64,000 bases of DNA, from contig NZ_CP058552.1 in NCBI RefSeq assembly GCF_013401555.1, positions 5,704,001 to 5,768,000 of the forward strand, written 5' to 3'. This DNA comes from Paenibacillus sp. E222 (GTDB lineage Bacteria; Bacillota; Bacilli; Paenibacillales; Paenibacillaceae). Under the pieces are notes generated by a model, which was not told the DNA's origin, did not search any database, and was given only the letters and a program-made list of their open reading frames with translations. Shown here piece after piece: positions 37,540 through 46,497 of this stretch. A program made the position numbers and the translations under genes. How positions within the stretch are numbered: the first letter of the stretch is position 1; every line of letters starts with the position of its first letter.

Positions 37540-38289
37540 TTATTGTTCCCCGTTTCCTAACAGCTTGAGCAGGTTGGAAGGCAGTGTAAACTGTTGATTG
37601 TTAATGATAATCCGGCGCAATTCTTCTTCATCACGCTCGTTCTCGGCGTCCTTGATCTCCTGAATCTCCCGGTGCAATCTCTCCATTTGCTGATCCAGTG
37701 CGTTGGCAGAGTCTGCTGCACTTTTCAGTTCTTTGGTTAAACGCTCGGGAACATCCTTATTGTATTTATAAAAGATTTTATGCTCCAGGCTCGCCCAGAA
37801 ATCCATCGCAATCGTACGAATCTGAATTTCCACACACGCCCGTTCTTCTCCATTAGACATATATACAGGCACCTCAACCAGAAGATGAAGGCTTTGGTAA
37901 CCGTTTGGCTTCGGATTCTGGATATAATCTTTCACTTCCAGCACGCGCAGGTCACTTTGGTTGCACAGCATATCCTTAATCCGGTAGATATCGGAGATAA
38001 AGGAGCAGGTAATCCGTACACCGGCGATATCCTTAATATTTTTCTTGATACTTTCAAAGGTTAACTCGTGATTTTTACGGAACATCTTGTTCATAATGCT
38101 CTCAGGTGACTTTAATCGGGATTTCGTATGTTCGATCGGGCTGTAATCATGCAGGGACTGAAATTCTTCCTTCAGCACCTCAATTTTGGTCTCCATTTGA
38201 TCCAAAGCAAATTTATAGATCATCATAAATCTCGTAATTTCATATTTAAATTTCTTGAATTGATCAATCGGATGTGGAGCGTTCATCAT
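37540..38289 (-). CDS. relP: Small alarmone synthetase (RelP/YwaC type)
   Basis: Makes (p)ppGpp-type alarmones from ATP and GDP/GTP. It has a synthetase domain only, without the hydrolase or regulatory domains of Rel. Features are PIEHTKSRLKSPESIMNKM, DIAGVRITCSFISDIYRIKDM, KPNGYQSLHL and EIQIRTIAMDFWASLEHKI. The motif set matches YwaC (SAS2) better than YjbM (SAS1). At 249 aa it is somewhat longer than the ~210-aa family, with an extended charged C-terminus. ATG 38289 (or 38286) has AAAGGAAG upstream; the frame to 38373 lacks a site. YwaC in B. subtilis is induced by cell-wall stress. Confidence 0.9.
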   Translation of the reverse strand: MMNAPHPIDQFKKFKYEITRFMMIYKFALDQMETKIEVLKEEFQSLHDYSPIEHTKSRLKSPESIMNKMFRKNHELTFESIKKNIKDIAGVRITCSFISDIYRIKDMLCNQSDLRVLEVKDYIQNPKPNGYQSLHLLVEVPVYMSNGEERACVEIQIRTIAMDFWASLEHKIFYKYNKDVPERLTKELKSAADSANALDQQMERLHREIQEIKDAENERDEEELRRIIINNQQFTLPSNLLKLLGNGEQ

Positions 38290-38530
38290 GGTTTTCTTCC
38301 TTTCTTCGTACACACTAAAGTTAGTTTTTATAAATAAGAGGACAGAGGTCAATCCACATGTCTCCTGAACCATTATAAATCATATGGAGCCAAGAAACGA
38401 ATTTCTCGCACCGAACGGCTGTTGCTGGTTGAAAGGTATGGGAACATCGTTTAGGCGCATCCTAAAGAAGAATCATGCTCAATTAGCACGCTATTCCCGT
38501 TGAAAGAGGTCGATTCCCCTGCTCTATCAT

Positions 38531-39400
38531 GTGACGTATGCGTCCGATGCGCTTCGGGTAAAAGGCTATTTATGCCTGCCTGACGGCTGCTCCTTACCCG
38601 CCTTCTCACCGTTAGAAAACACCCATAGTAACTCTGGCTTCCAAAGATTAGCCGTAATGCAAGAATCCATGCAACTGCAACAGCTCGCAAGCCGCTACCC
38701 TCCTGTAGAAACACACACCATGGACGGTATTGCTGTACGTTGGCCGGTTCTGATCTATTGCCGCGGCGGACTGGGCAACTATGGTGGGGTAAATACCGCT
38801 TGGCTGGAGCAATTTGTCCACAAAGGTTATATCGTGTTCGCTCCATCATATCGTGGTAACGAGGGTGGCGAAGGACGCGACGAGTATGGCGGTCGAGATG
38901 TAGAGGATGTACATGCAGCTTACCGGCTTGTGCAAGAGTGGCCCTTTGCCAATACAAAGCGAATTTCAATAATGGGATTTTCGCGTGGAGCCATTAATGC
39001 CGTACAGACAGCAACGACCTACAATGAAGGACCTACGCAGGTACATAAACTCGTGCTTTGGAGCGGTGTCGCCGATGTGGAACGCACCTATCATGAACGA
39101 ACCGACTTGAGACGTACTTTGAAAAGGGTGCTTGGCGGTTCACCGCGTTCAGTTCCGGAAGCTTATCTTGCCCGTTCCCCCTTGTCGAAGGCACACAAAC
39201 TTCATTGTCCTGTGCTGATCATGCACGGCACGTCTGATACGCAGGTGAATTACAGTCATGGAACCCGGATGTATCATTGGCTGAAACGCAGAGGTGCCAA
39301 CGTTACGTTTCACGCTTATGGGGGACAGGATCATCGTTTTCAGGAGAGGATGCATGAGGCGGCAGTGAACAATATGTTTGACTGGCTTGCAGCACCTTAG
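38531..39400 (+). CDS. Alpha/beta hydrolase (prolyl-oligopeptidase-like)
   Basis: A soluble serine hydrolase of about 289 aa. Visible are the oxyanion segment YCRGGLGNYG, SYRGNEGGEGRDEYGG, the nucleophile elbow GFSRGA (Ser), the acid in HGTSDTQV and the His in GQDHRF. This is the peptidase S9-type abhydrolase pattern. The start is uncertain: GTG 38531 is the first conventional codon but lies about 21 nt from GAGG (38506-38509). CTG 38519 (9 nt) or ATT 38513 would fit that site better and add YHV-type residues. It diverges from relP. Substrate unknown. Confidence 0.82.
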   Translation: MTYASDALRVKGYLCLPDGCSLPAFSPLENTHSNSGFQRLAVMQESMQLQQLASRYPPVETHTMDGIAVRWPVLIYCRGGLGNYGGVNTAWLEQFVHKGYIVFAPSYRGNEGGEGRDEYGGRDVEDVHAAYRLVQEWPFANTKRISIMGFSRGAINAVQTATTYNEGPTQVHKLVLWSGVADVERTYHERTDLRRTLKRVLGGSPRSVPEAYLARSPLSKAHKLHCPVLIMHGTSDTQVNYSHGTRMYHWLKRRGANVTFHAYGGQDHRFQERMHEAAVNNMFDWLAAP

Positions 39401-39534
39401 CTTCAAGGTAGGGACGATTTATACCTGTTTGCTGAAAAGGAAAATTTGCATTTGATCATGAGCTTCATTTTGAAGAATCACGCGTTGTGGATGTATACTG
39501 GAGGGGTTACGTTTTTGGGAAAGGACGGATGATC

Positions 39535-40266
39535 ATGAAACAAAATACCCTCCAAAAGTACGCGATGCTGCTGCTATGCATGTCTGCCGGAATGGTCGAT
39601 GTGATCGGATACCTGGGACTGGGGCATGTGCTTACAGCCAATATGACAGGTAATATTGTGCTTCTGGGGATCGCGATTGCCCGTGCTCAGGAGTTTGTTG
39701 TGCTGCGTGCACTCCTCGCCCTCATTGGTTTTATTGCCGGAAATGCCATCGCTGCACACATGATTGGACATGTGCAGACGAAAAATGGCTGGTCTTCCCG
39801 GGTCACCGCCGTGTTCACTGTAGAAAGTATATTGCTTCTGCTCTTTGCATTCGCCATGATCAGTCCTTATTCGGAACAACTATCCTATCTGCTGATTGCC
39901 ATGCTGTCCACAGCTATGGGGATGCAAACGACTGCGGCACGCCGCATTGGAATTGCCGGTATCTCGACGACCGTGCTCACCAATAATCTGGCCGCCGTGG
40001 TTGAGGATGCGGTAAGCATTCTTCAGCGACTGCGACACGCCAATATCCGCTCGCTGGTCAAAGCGCTATCAGCAGATGCCTACCTTCGTGCTGGTGCCGT
40101 TGTAATCTATTTGGGCGGCGTTATTCTAGCTGCGATGTTGTTCCACCACGTACCCATGATGGCAGTCTGGATACCTGTTCTGATCGTTGGTGGAGTCACC
40201 CTTTTCGCACGGTTATACTCCAGAGGAACAACCAAAGCAGCGTCGACGGATGACTTTCAAAGTTAG
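39535..40266 (+). CDS. YoaK/DUF1275 family membrane protein
   Basis: A 243-aa membrane protein with about six helices and the family segments SAGMVDVIGYLGLGHVLTANMTGNIVLLGIA (in two parts) and GMQTTAARRIGIAGISTTVLT. The role of DUF1275 proteins is unknown, probably transport. The frame opens at 39487, but AAAGGA precedes ATG 39535 by 8-9 nt and the first helix starts just after it. It converges with the LysR gene. Confidence 0.86.
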   Translation: MKQNTLQKYAMLLLCMSAGMVDVIGYLGLGHVLTANMTGNIVLLGIAIARAQEFVVLRALLALIGFIAGNAIAAHMIGHVQTKNGWSSRVTAVFTVESILLLLFAFAMISPYSEQLSYLLIAMLSTAMGMQTTAARRIGIAGISTTVLTNNLAAVVEDAVSILQRLRHANIRSLVKALSADAYLRAGAVVIYLGGVILAAMLFHHVPMMAVWIPVLIVGGVTLFARLYSRGTTKAASTDDFQS

Positions 40267-40290
40267 CTCTCATGTAATTCCCCAAATATT

Positions 40291-41187
40291 TCATTTCATT
40301 ACTGATGCTTCCTGTCTGATGAGTTCAACCAGATGCTGTGCAGCTGGAGATAACACTTCCCCTGCTCGTGTACATACGGCTACCGTGTTTTTCAACTGTA
40401 CACCTCGAACGAATACACGTGCCAGTCTGCCTTGCTGCACATCTTCCTTTACGACCAGAGAAGAAATAAAGTTGGCCCCATAACCTGCCTTCACCGCACT
40501 AATCGTTTCGTTCAACCCATTAAACTGAAGCGCAATACGGGGTGCGGCCAGGTTATTAGTTGTGCAAAGAGACACGAGACGCTCTCGTGTAGCGCTTCCT
40601 TCTTCACGCATAATGAAGGGCTCCGCCACCATCTCCCGAAGCTCAATTTCCTTTCCCGCATACGGATGATCGGGATGTACTACAAACCACATTTCATCTT
40701 CAAACAATTCGTCCCAATGGATACCTGAATGTGTAATGCCACTTCCACCATAAACCGCAATCTCGGCCTCATAACGCAGCAGTTGGTCAAAAGCCATCCG
40801 GGTATTGGTTGTGCTCACAACCAGCTCCACATCCTCATGCATTTGCTTGAAGCGGGCAATCCAGCCCGGCAGCAGAAAATTCGAGGGCAAATAGGTAGCG
40901 GTAAGACGAATCAGACCTTTTTTGCCTGCCCGAAAATCCTGCACAAAGTTCTCGACATCCTGCTCCAGCATGAACAGACGTTCCGCGTAGCCTGTTAATT
41001 GCATTCCAGCATCGGTAAGAACCAGTCTTCTCCCCTCCGAAGCAAATAGTTGAATGCCCAACTCCCGCTCAAACTTCTTCACCTGAGAGGATACCGCTGG
41101 CTGGCTAATGTTGAGTTCTTCCGCCGCCCGCGTGACTCCCCCATATCTCACGATGGCATGAAACAATCGTAATCCGTGCAAATTCAA
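40291..41187 (-). CDS. LysR-family transcriptional regulator
   Basis: A 298-aa regulator. The N-terminal winged HTH (LRLFHAIVRYGGVTRAAE, NISQPAVSSQVKKFERELG) is followed by a LysR substrate-binding domain (PSNFLLPGWIARFK, GYGANFISS). I start at TTG 41187 because AGAAGGTG lies 6 nt upstream and LysR proteins usually begin 5-8 residues before this helix; GTG 41205 is the outer limit. It is divergent from an O-methyltransferase gene, which is its most likely target by LysR custom. Effector unknown. Confidence 0.88.
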   Translation of the reverse strand: MNLHGLRLFHAIVRYGGVTRAAEELNISQPAVSSQVKKFERELGIQLFASEGRRLVLTDAGMQLTGYAERLFMLEQDVENFVQDFRAGKKGLIRLTATYLPSNFLLPGWIARFKQMHEDVELVVSTTNTRMAFDQLLRYEAEIAVYGGSGITHSGIHWDELFEDEMWFVVHPDHPYAGKEIELREMVAEPFIMREEGSATRERLVSLCTTNNLAAPRIALQFNGLNETISAVKAGYGANFISSLVVKEDVQQGRLARVFVRGVQLKNTVAVCTRAGEVLSPAAQHLVELIRQEASVMK

Positions 41188-41214
41188 CCGCTGCACCTTC
41201 TTCACTTGAAGTTA

Positions 41215-41231
41215 TATAATCTAAACTTATA
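41215..41231. promoter_or_regulatory. Candidate LysR operator
   Basis: TATAA-N7-TTATA, a T-N11-A type dyad in the 140-bp region between the divergent LysR and O-methyltransferase genes. The region is very AT-rich, so chance is possible. Confidence 0.3.
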
Positions 41232-41326
41232 TTAACATACATAATATATATTTTATTTATGTATCTGTTCACTTTATAGTTGAAGTATGAAATCCAATAC
41301 AGGCAATTGGAAAGGAACAGATAACG

Positions 41327-42031
41327 ATGAACAATGTGAATGGTTTTACTCAACAGCAAACCTGGACTCAAGTCGACGATTATTTGAACGCCTTATTAAT
41401 CCCCTCGGATTCCCTGCTGGAGCAGGCCCTACGTACCAATGTAGAAGCCGGCTTGCCTGCTCATGATGTAACGCCTAATCAAGGGAAATTGCTTCAGCTC
41501 CTGCTTCAAATACAGGGCGCAACACGTGTGCTGGAAATCGGGACGCTTGGCGGATACAGTACGATCTGGATGGCCAGAGCCCTTCCCGAACACGGACATA
41601 TTGTCACACTGGAAGCAGATCCACGCCATGCAGAGATGGCACAAGCCAACCTCACGCGTGCAGGACTTATGCACAAGGTTGACCTTCGAGTTGGTCCTGC
41701 CCTGACTACCCTTCCCGACGTTCAGGAAGAGTACAGAGAGCCCTTTGATTTTATCTTCATCGATGCTGACAAACCGAGTAATCCAGACTATTTGCGTTGG
41801 GCGCTGCGTCTGGCACGTCCAGGAAGTCTGATTATTGGCGACAACATCGTCAGGGACGGTGAAGTTATCAATGCAGACAGTACGGACAACAGGGTTAAGG
41901 GCGTTCAGTCTTTCCTGAAATTAATTGCAGATAACCCGCGTCTTGAAGCTACCGCACTGCAAACTGTAGGCAGTAAAGGCTACGATGGATTCGTGATTGC
42001 CCGAGTGCTGGAATCCCCCACTGCAAAATAA
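41327..42031 (+). CDS. SAM-dependent O-methyltransferase (class I, CCoAOMT-like)
   Basis: A 234-aa cytosolic methyltransferase. Motifs are VLEIGTLGGYSTIWMA (SAM-binding motif I), TLEADPRHAEMA (motif II), FIFIDADKPSN (metal and substrate region) and LIIGDNIVRDGEV. This is the family of catechol/caffeoyl-CoA O-methyltransferases, which need a divalent metal. AAGGA precedes the ATG. It is divergent from the LysR gene and followed by an MFS transporter on the same strand. Substrate unknown. Confidence 0.88.
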   Translation: MNNVNGFTQQQTWTQVDDYLNALLIPSDSLLEQALRTNVEAGLPAHDVTPNQGKLLQLLLQIQGATRVLEIGTLGGYSTIWMARALPEHGHIVTLEADPRHAEMAQANLTRAGLMHKVDLRVGPALTTLPDVQEEYREPFDFIFIDADKPSNPDYLRWALRLARPGSLIIGDNIVRDGEVINADSTDNRVKGVQSFLKLIADNPRLEATALQTVGSKGYDGFVIARVLESPTAK

Positions 42032-42108
42032 ACAGTGGTCAATTCTTCCGCAAATCCCCCATTCCTGTTAAACTAAACTTACTGCACAGGCAGACTGGGG
42101 GAAACCAC

Positions 42109-43440
42109 TTGAGACTTCTACAACAGATTCATGCTGAAATTCGGGGCTGGTCCCGCAATATTCAATTGTTTTTTCTAGCAAGCATCTTGTATCAGATCGG
42201 AAATGGCATGTTCTCTGTCTTGTACAATCTGTACATTCAGGGTCTCGGCTACAATGATACAATGAACGGCCAGATTGTAAGTATTCAATCACTTGCGACA
42301 GCGATTATGTTTGTTCCTATTGGACTATGCGGCGATTTCTTCAGCCGGAAGCGGCTGCTGATTACCGGCGCATTGTTCAGTGGAATCTTTCTGATTGGCC
42401 GTTCCTTCGATTATTCCGCCAGCGGACTGATCTGGTTTGCTGTATTTTCAGGACTTTTCGCTGGCGTATTTCAGGTACTGGCCATTCCCTTCCTCGCTGA
42501 GAATGTGAAGAAAAGTCAACGACTGAAGATGTTCAGCTACTACTCTTCCCTCGTACTCGCTTCTCAGGTACTCGGCAGCTTGGGTGGTGGCGTTTTTGCA
42601 GACCTGCTTCATACGGCTGGTCTTGCCAAAGTCACTGGATTGCAGACGGTATTATTCGTAGGTGGGGCAGCTACACTGGTTGCGTTTATTCCGATGTTGT
42701 TTGTATCCGAGGATAAGAAGGCACCACAAGCGGATACTCCGGCGCAACCTGTCACTGAATCTGCAACATCTGCAACGGATGATAAGCAGGGTGTCGTTCA
42801 TTCCTCAGAACAAGGCAGCAAGAACGATACTCTAAGCCAAAAGAAAGATTCCCGTTTGATCGGTCAATTTGTCATAACCCAATTATTAATCGGGTTTGGC
42901 TCCGGACTGGTTGTGCCTTATTTGAATCTGTATTTCACCAACCGTTTTTCGGTATCCTTAAGTGCCATGAGTCTGCTCATTTCATTGGGTCAGATCATGA
43001 CCATTGTATCAATGCTGATTGGACCTACACTTGCTGCTAAGGTGGGAAGTGTTCGAGCGGTCGTCATATTTCAGGTCATGTCACTGCCCTTCCTGCTGTT
43101 GACCGGCTTCACGAATCTGCTGCTCATCGCTTCAGTCAGTTTCTTATTCAGACAAGCGCTGATGAATGCAGCCAACCCGATTCAATCCGCCATTCTGGTG
43201 GACAGAGTATCGGACAAACGCCGAGGAATCGCCAATTCACTGATGCAGACCGCCTTTATGATTGGGTGGGCTACGATGGGACCCGTTCAATCCTATCTCG
43301 TGACCACTTATGGCACGTATTGGGGTTACGCGATCACGTTCAGCATTACAGGCAGTTTATACGTGATTTCCTCGCTGATGTACTATATGATGTTCAAAGA
43401 ACCGAAGCCTTCTGCCCGTGTTCTCGCGGCGAACAGATAA
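42109..43440 (+). CDS. MFS transporter
   Basis: A 443-aa 12-helix major facilitator. MFS motif A-like sequence is GLCGDFFSRKRLLITG, and the halves are joined by a long Ser/Thr/Gln/Lys-rich central loop (residues ~205-250). TTG 42109 has GGGGGA about 8 nt upstream. It lies 77 bp after the O-methyltransferase, possibly in the same unit. No substrate motif. Confidence 0.85.
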   Translation: MRLLQQIHAEIRGWSRNIQLFFLASILYQIGNGMFSVLYNLYIQGLGYNDTMNGQIVSIQSLATAIMFVPIGLCGDFFSRKRLLITGALFSGIFLIGRSFDYSASGLIWFAVFSGLFAGVFQVLAIPFLAENVKKSQRLKMFSYYSSLVLASQVLGSLGGGVFADLLHTAGLAKVTGLQTVLFVGGAATLVAFIPMLFVSEDKKAPQADTPAQPVTESATSATDDKQGVVHSSEQGSKNDTLSQKKDSRLIGQFVITQLLIGFGSGLVVPYLNLYFTNRFSVSLSAMSLLISLGQIMTIVSMLIGPTLAAKVGSVRAVVIFQVMSLPFLLLTGFTNLLLIASVSFLFRQALMNAANPIQSAILVDRVSDKRRGIANSLMQTAFMIGWATMGPVQSYLVTTYGTYWGYAITFSITGSLYVISSLMYYMMFKEPKPSARVLAANR

Positions 43441-43553
43441 ATGATAACCATTCAGCAGGACAGTGGATGAATCAGCTCCCTGTCCTGCTTCGTAATGAGC
43501 CAATCACCGTCCAAGGATCAATCATTGTATCTTATCATCAGGAGTGATCTTAC

Positions 43554-43604
43554 ATGTACTTCAATCTACCTCATGCAGCCGAAAGACAACGCGGATGGAA
43601 CTGA
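43554..43604 (+). CDS. Possible 16-residue leader peptide
   Basis: ATG 43554 has GGAG 9 nt upstream and encodes MYFNLPHAAERQRGWN. Its TGA overlaps the ATG of the permease gene (TGATG at 43602-43606), which itself has no good ribosome site. This suggests translational coupling. It may be chance. Confidence 0.35.
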   Translation: MYFNLPHAAERQRGWN

Positions 43605-44716
43605 TGCACAAGCTCGGTTCCCACATTGTCTTTCGTTTTTTTCTAAGTTTAGGTGTCTCTGTTCTTGGCGGGTTACTATTTACAGTAATACATACCCCCA
43701 TCCCTTGGCTTCTTGGCCCGATGATTTTTATGCTGGTTGGTTCACAGATTGCCAAGCTGCCGCTCGTGTGGCCCACTTCCATTCGAGACTACAGTATTCT
43801 AATCGTGGGTTACTCTATCGGATTAACACTGACGGAAGAAGCGCTGCAAGGCATTTTGCACCAGCTGCCTATGATGCTGCTCATGACCCTGCTCTTAATC
43901 GGATTATGTACATTAACCGCTTATGCTGCTTCAAAGCTGACAGACTTTGACTTCCCCTCCCTGCTGGTTGGCAGCATTCCTGGCGGACTGTCCCAGATGG
44001 TCTCCCTTGCGGATGAGATGAAATCCATCAATCTGACGCTCGTTACTTTTTTGCAGGTCACGCGGCTGATCATGATTGTATTCTGTGTTCCGTTCCTGCT
44101 GTTCAGTCCATGGATCGGCGGAACGACAGGTGGAGGCACAGATCAGCCAATGATCGAGATAGCAACTTGGGCAGCACTCTTTCCCGAAATCTTGCTCTAT
44201 GCCCCGCTCTGTGTCGCTGGTGCATGGTTTGCACGCAAGCTTCGGTTTCCGACAGCATTTATGCTTGGACCCATGATCGTCATGTGTGTTATTCAATTAA
44301 GCACAACGATGCACACACCCAATCTGCCGTCGTCCCTGCTTAATATTTCGCAATTGATGATTGGAAGTCATGTGGGTCTGATGCTTCGTCCTCAGCAGCT
44401 GCAACGCAAGATGCAGACCGTAACAATCGCAATCACGAGCAGTGTTCTCCTCATTGCAGGTTCGCTTGGCTTGAGCTATATATTAACGAAGATGTTCTCC
44501 CTCTCGGCGGCTACATCATTGCTGAGCATGGCACCTGGCGGAATGGACCAGATGAGCATCATGGCCCATGAAGTCCATGCCAACCTATCGGTGGTGTCCG
44601 GATATCAGTTGTTTCGCATCTTATTTATATTCTTTATCGTCTCTTCACTCCTTAAGATGATTCTCATGCATATGTTGAGGAAAAAAGATGCGATTACCCG
44701 CTCTTCGATCACGTAA
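43604..44716 (+). CDS. AbrB-family membrane protein (putative transporter)
   Basis: A 370-aa membrane protein of the AbrB/YdbA-type family named from the ammonia-monooxygenase annotation, distinct from the DNA-binding AbrB. It has two repeated halves, each with a conserved glycine/proline segment: HTPIPWLLGPMIFMLVGS and LRFPTAFMLGPMIVMCV, then GSIPGGLSQM and SMAPGGMDQMSIMA. About 10-11 helices. Open frame reaches GTG 43544; I prefer ATG 43604 because of the upstream leader with TGATG overlap and because MHKLGSHIVFRFF leads directly into the first helix. Function unproven. Confidence 0.83.
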   Translation: MHKLGSHIVFRFFLSLGVSVLGGLLFTVIHTPIPWLLGPMIFMLVGSQIAKLPLVWPTSIRDYSILIVGYSIGLTLTEEALQGILHQLPMMLLMTLLLIGLCTLTAYAASKLTDFDFPSLLVGSIPGGLSQMVSLADEMKSINLTLVTFLQVTRLIMIVFCVPFLLFSPWIGGTTGGGTDQPMIEIATWAALFPEILLYAPLCVAGAWFARKLRFPTAFMLGPMIVMCVIQLSTTMHTPNLPSSLLNISQLMIGSHVGLMLRPQQLQRKMQTVTIAITSSVLLIAGSLGLSYILTKMFSLSAATSLLSMAPGGMDQMSIMAHEVHANLSVVSGYQLFRILFIFFIVSSLLKMILMHMLRKKDAITRSSIT

Positions 44717-44734
44717 ATAATAAGTAGACATAGC

Positions 44735-44781
44735 AAAGAGAGTATCCGCCTGATTTCCAACCTGCGGATACTCTCTTTTAT
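44735..44781. terminator. Bidirectional terminator
   Basis: AAAGAGAGTATCCGC (44735-44749) pairs perfectly with GCGGATACTCTCTTT (44764-44778), followed by T's. Confidence 0.88.
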
Positions 44782-44794
44782 GTGTATACTCAAG

Positions 44795-44998
44795 TTATGA
44801 ATAAACCCGACTATACATCCAGCTTACAATGCCTACGGTTACAACTGCCGTCCCAATAATAAATGCATAATAGCCAAGTTTGCTTTTTGCCCCTGATGTC
44901 TGCTTGTCATAGAAGTCTGAGTTTCGCCTGTAGAATCCCATCCACAGTTCTCCAATCATATTCACAACGATCATTACAAACCGTTTGGCAAGTTCCAT
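44795..44998 (-). CDS. Small membrane protein of unknown function
   Basis: A 67-aa protein with an amphipathic N-terminus (MELAKRFVMIVVNMIGELWMGFYRR), a polar middle, and one C-terminal membrane helix (GYYAFIIGTAVVTVGIVSW). AAAGGGG lies about 12 nt before the ATG, which is a long spacing. Not recognised as a family. It is convergent with the AbrB-family gene. Confidence 0.6.
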   Translation of the reverse strand: MELAKRFVMIVVNMIGELWMGFYRRNSDFYDKQTSGAKSKLGYYAFIIGTAVVTVGIVSWMYSRVYS

Positions 44999-45075
44999 TC
45001 ATCCCATACCCCTTTCTTATCTCAAACCCCTTCCATATTAAGTATAATTTATCCTTTTCCCTTAAAACAACTCTG

Positions 45076-45339
45076 TCACGCTGAACTCGGTGCAGTTTCC
45101 TGCTCCAGCCAGCTCAATCGTTCAAATGCCTCCTGATCCGTGCTGCCACACATCTCTTCCGAAGCCTGCAATCCGCTGCATACAGCAGGGCGCTCTTTCT
45201 GACCAAAGATTCCGCAGCGATTGTCCTCCGTCAGCTGCACACAGCGCACACCTGCCGGCTTACCGTCAGCCATTCCGGGTATCGGCGATGAGATCGAAAT
45301 TGCAATACAGCATGCGGCACAGCCTGTCCTGCATTCCAT
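45076..45339 (-). CDS. YkgJ-family cysteine cluster protein
   Basis: An 87-aa protein with the cysteine pattern CRTGCAACC near the N-terminus and [20 protein letters not shown]...C further on, typical of the YkgJ zinc/iron-chelating cysteine cluster family. AAGGAGG lies about 10 nt before ATG 45339; the frame to 45399 overlaps the upstream gene and has no site. It lies 29 bp downstream of a lipase-like gene in the same direction. Function unknown, possibly metal binding. Confidence 0.82.
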   Translation of the reverse strand: MECRTGCAACCIAISISSPIPGMADGKPAGVRCVQLTEDNRCGIFGQKERPAVCSGLQASEEMCGSTDQEAFERLSWLEQETAPSSA

Positions 45340-45368
45340 AATTATCGTCCTCCTTCCATTTCCCGTAT

Positions 45369-46223
45369 TTAACCTGATCCACGATTCACCCACGTCCACG
45401 TTCGCGCCAAACCTTGTGCAATTCTGCGATTCATAGCTCCATTCGAGAAATATCCGCCATGACTCAACGGATTCCAGCTCCCGATTACACCGCCAGAGTT
45501 AATTTCCACGTCTTCGTTGACCGCTGCCTCATAGGCCGGATCAATAGGTCGCAGCGGGTAACCCAGAATATCATCCCGATCATAGAAATTAATCCATTCC
45601 CCTTCCAGCCCAGGAAAGTACTGCCCTGCCAACGGTGAAGGAACCTGAATCGGTCGGCTAAAATCATTGTAACGTAAGCTCCATAATGGTAACGTCGTTC
45701 CAAAGGAATAAAAGTTCGTTAAGGTATCACCCCGTTCCAATGCGGAAGTAACATCCACGATGGAAGGTGTGCGACTAGACGGATATTGCAGATCATAGAA
45801 AAAATTACTTGCAATCACCGCGCCCAAACTATGTGCAATGATACAGAGTGGAGCTTCTGGCCCATTCCGCTGTGCAAGTGCGTGCATCGCCCGATTCAGC
45901 GTATAATGTACCGCATCATAGTTATGCCCTTGATTTTCCACAGGTTGATACGCGACGGCATCAGCCAGATAATGTATAACAAATCGACGCAGCACTTGAT
46001 AGTTCAATCCCTGAGAGCTGACAAGCTGCTGAAACAGCGCCTCTTCCCGATCCTCAAATACGTCAGCCCAAAATACGGGCTCAATATCCAGCATCTGTTT
46101 GGCTGCTCCCGGCAACACCATAACCTGATCCAATTCCTTATGCAAACGCGAAATCAGTGTATCCGCATAATTTTCCTTTTGCATACCCAGACCATGAATG
46201 ACCATTACCGCAACACGAGTCAT
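45369..46223 (-). CDS. Lipase-like alpha/beta hydrolase
   Basis: A 284-aa protein. The N-terminus [21 protein letters not shown] carries the HG oxyanion motif, IIAHSLGA is the nucleophile elbow (GxSxG variant AHSLG) and [10 protein letters not shown] follows. A His near NPLSHGGYF could complete the triad. No signal peptide, so cytosolic. GGAGGAGGAG lies 4-6 nt before ATG 46223. A short repeat region with the ACAGCGATCGGAAAG motif lies 80-110 bp upstream. Substrate unknown. Confidence 0.8.
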   Translation of the reverse strand: MTRVAVMVIHGLGMQKENYADTLISRLHKELDQVMVLPGAAKQMLDIEPVFWADVFEDREEALFQQLVSSQGLNYQVLRRFVIHYLADAVAYQPVENQGHNYDAVHYTLNRAMHALAQRNGPEAPLCIIAHSLGAVIASNFFYDLQYPSSRTPSIVDVTSALERGDTLTNFYSFGTTLPLWSLRYNDFSRPIQVPSPLAGQYFPGLEGEWINFYDRDDILGYPLRPIDPAYEAAVNEDVEINSGGVIGSWNPLSHGGYFSNGAMNRRIAQGLARTWTWVNRGSG

Positions 46224-46283
46224 GGCTCTCCTCCTCCGTCCATTGACTAGCCACTCTCTTTGAACCATATGAACTTCTCAACG

Positions 46284-46332
46284 TGAACATGCATAGTCCT
46301 GATGAACATGCTTTCCGATCGCTGTGAACATG
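46284..46332. repeat. Three direct repeats TGAACATG
   Basis: TGAACATG occurs at 46284, 46303 and 46325, 19 and 22 bp apart, upstream of the lipase-like gene. The CTTTCCGATCGCTGT between the last two copies matches the core block of the palindromic elements at 29405 and 57920. Confidence 0.6.
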
Positions 46333-46451
46333 AGACTTTGCCACATACATTCTAGATACAGTTTACCACGATATAAATAAAAAAAAACGAGCTGCATCAA
46401 GGTCACCCTACACAAATTGGCATGCGTTCAGCTTGATCTCGGTATCAGGAT

Positions 46452-46480
46452 GAAAAAAGAAGCTGCGAATATCGCAGCTC
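46452..46480 (-). terminator. treP terminator
   Basis: AGCTGCGA-ATA-TCGCAGCT, with the A-run 46453-46458 giving a T-run on the minus strand. Confidence 0.88.
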
Positions 46481-46497
46481 CCCATTTGTTCGTCAAT

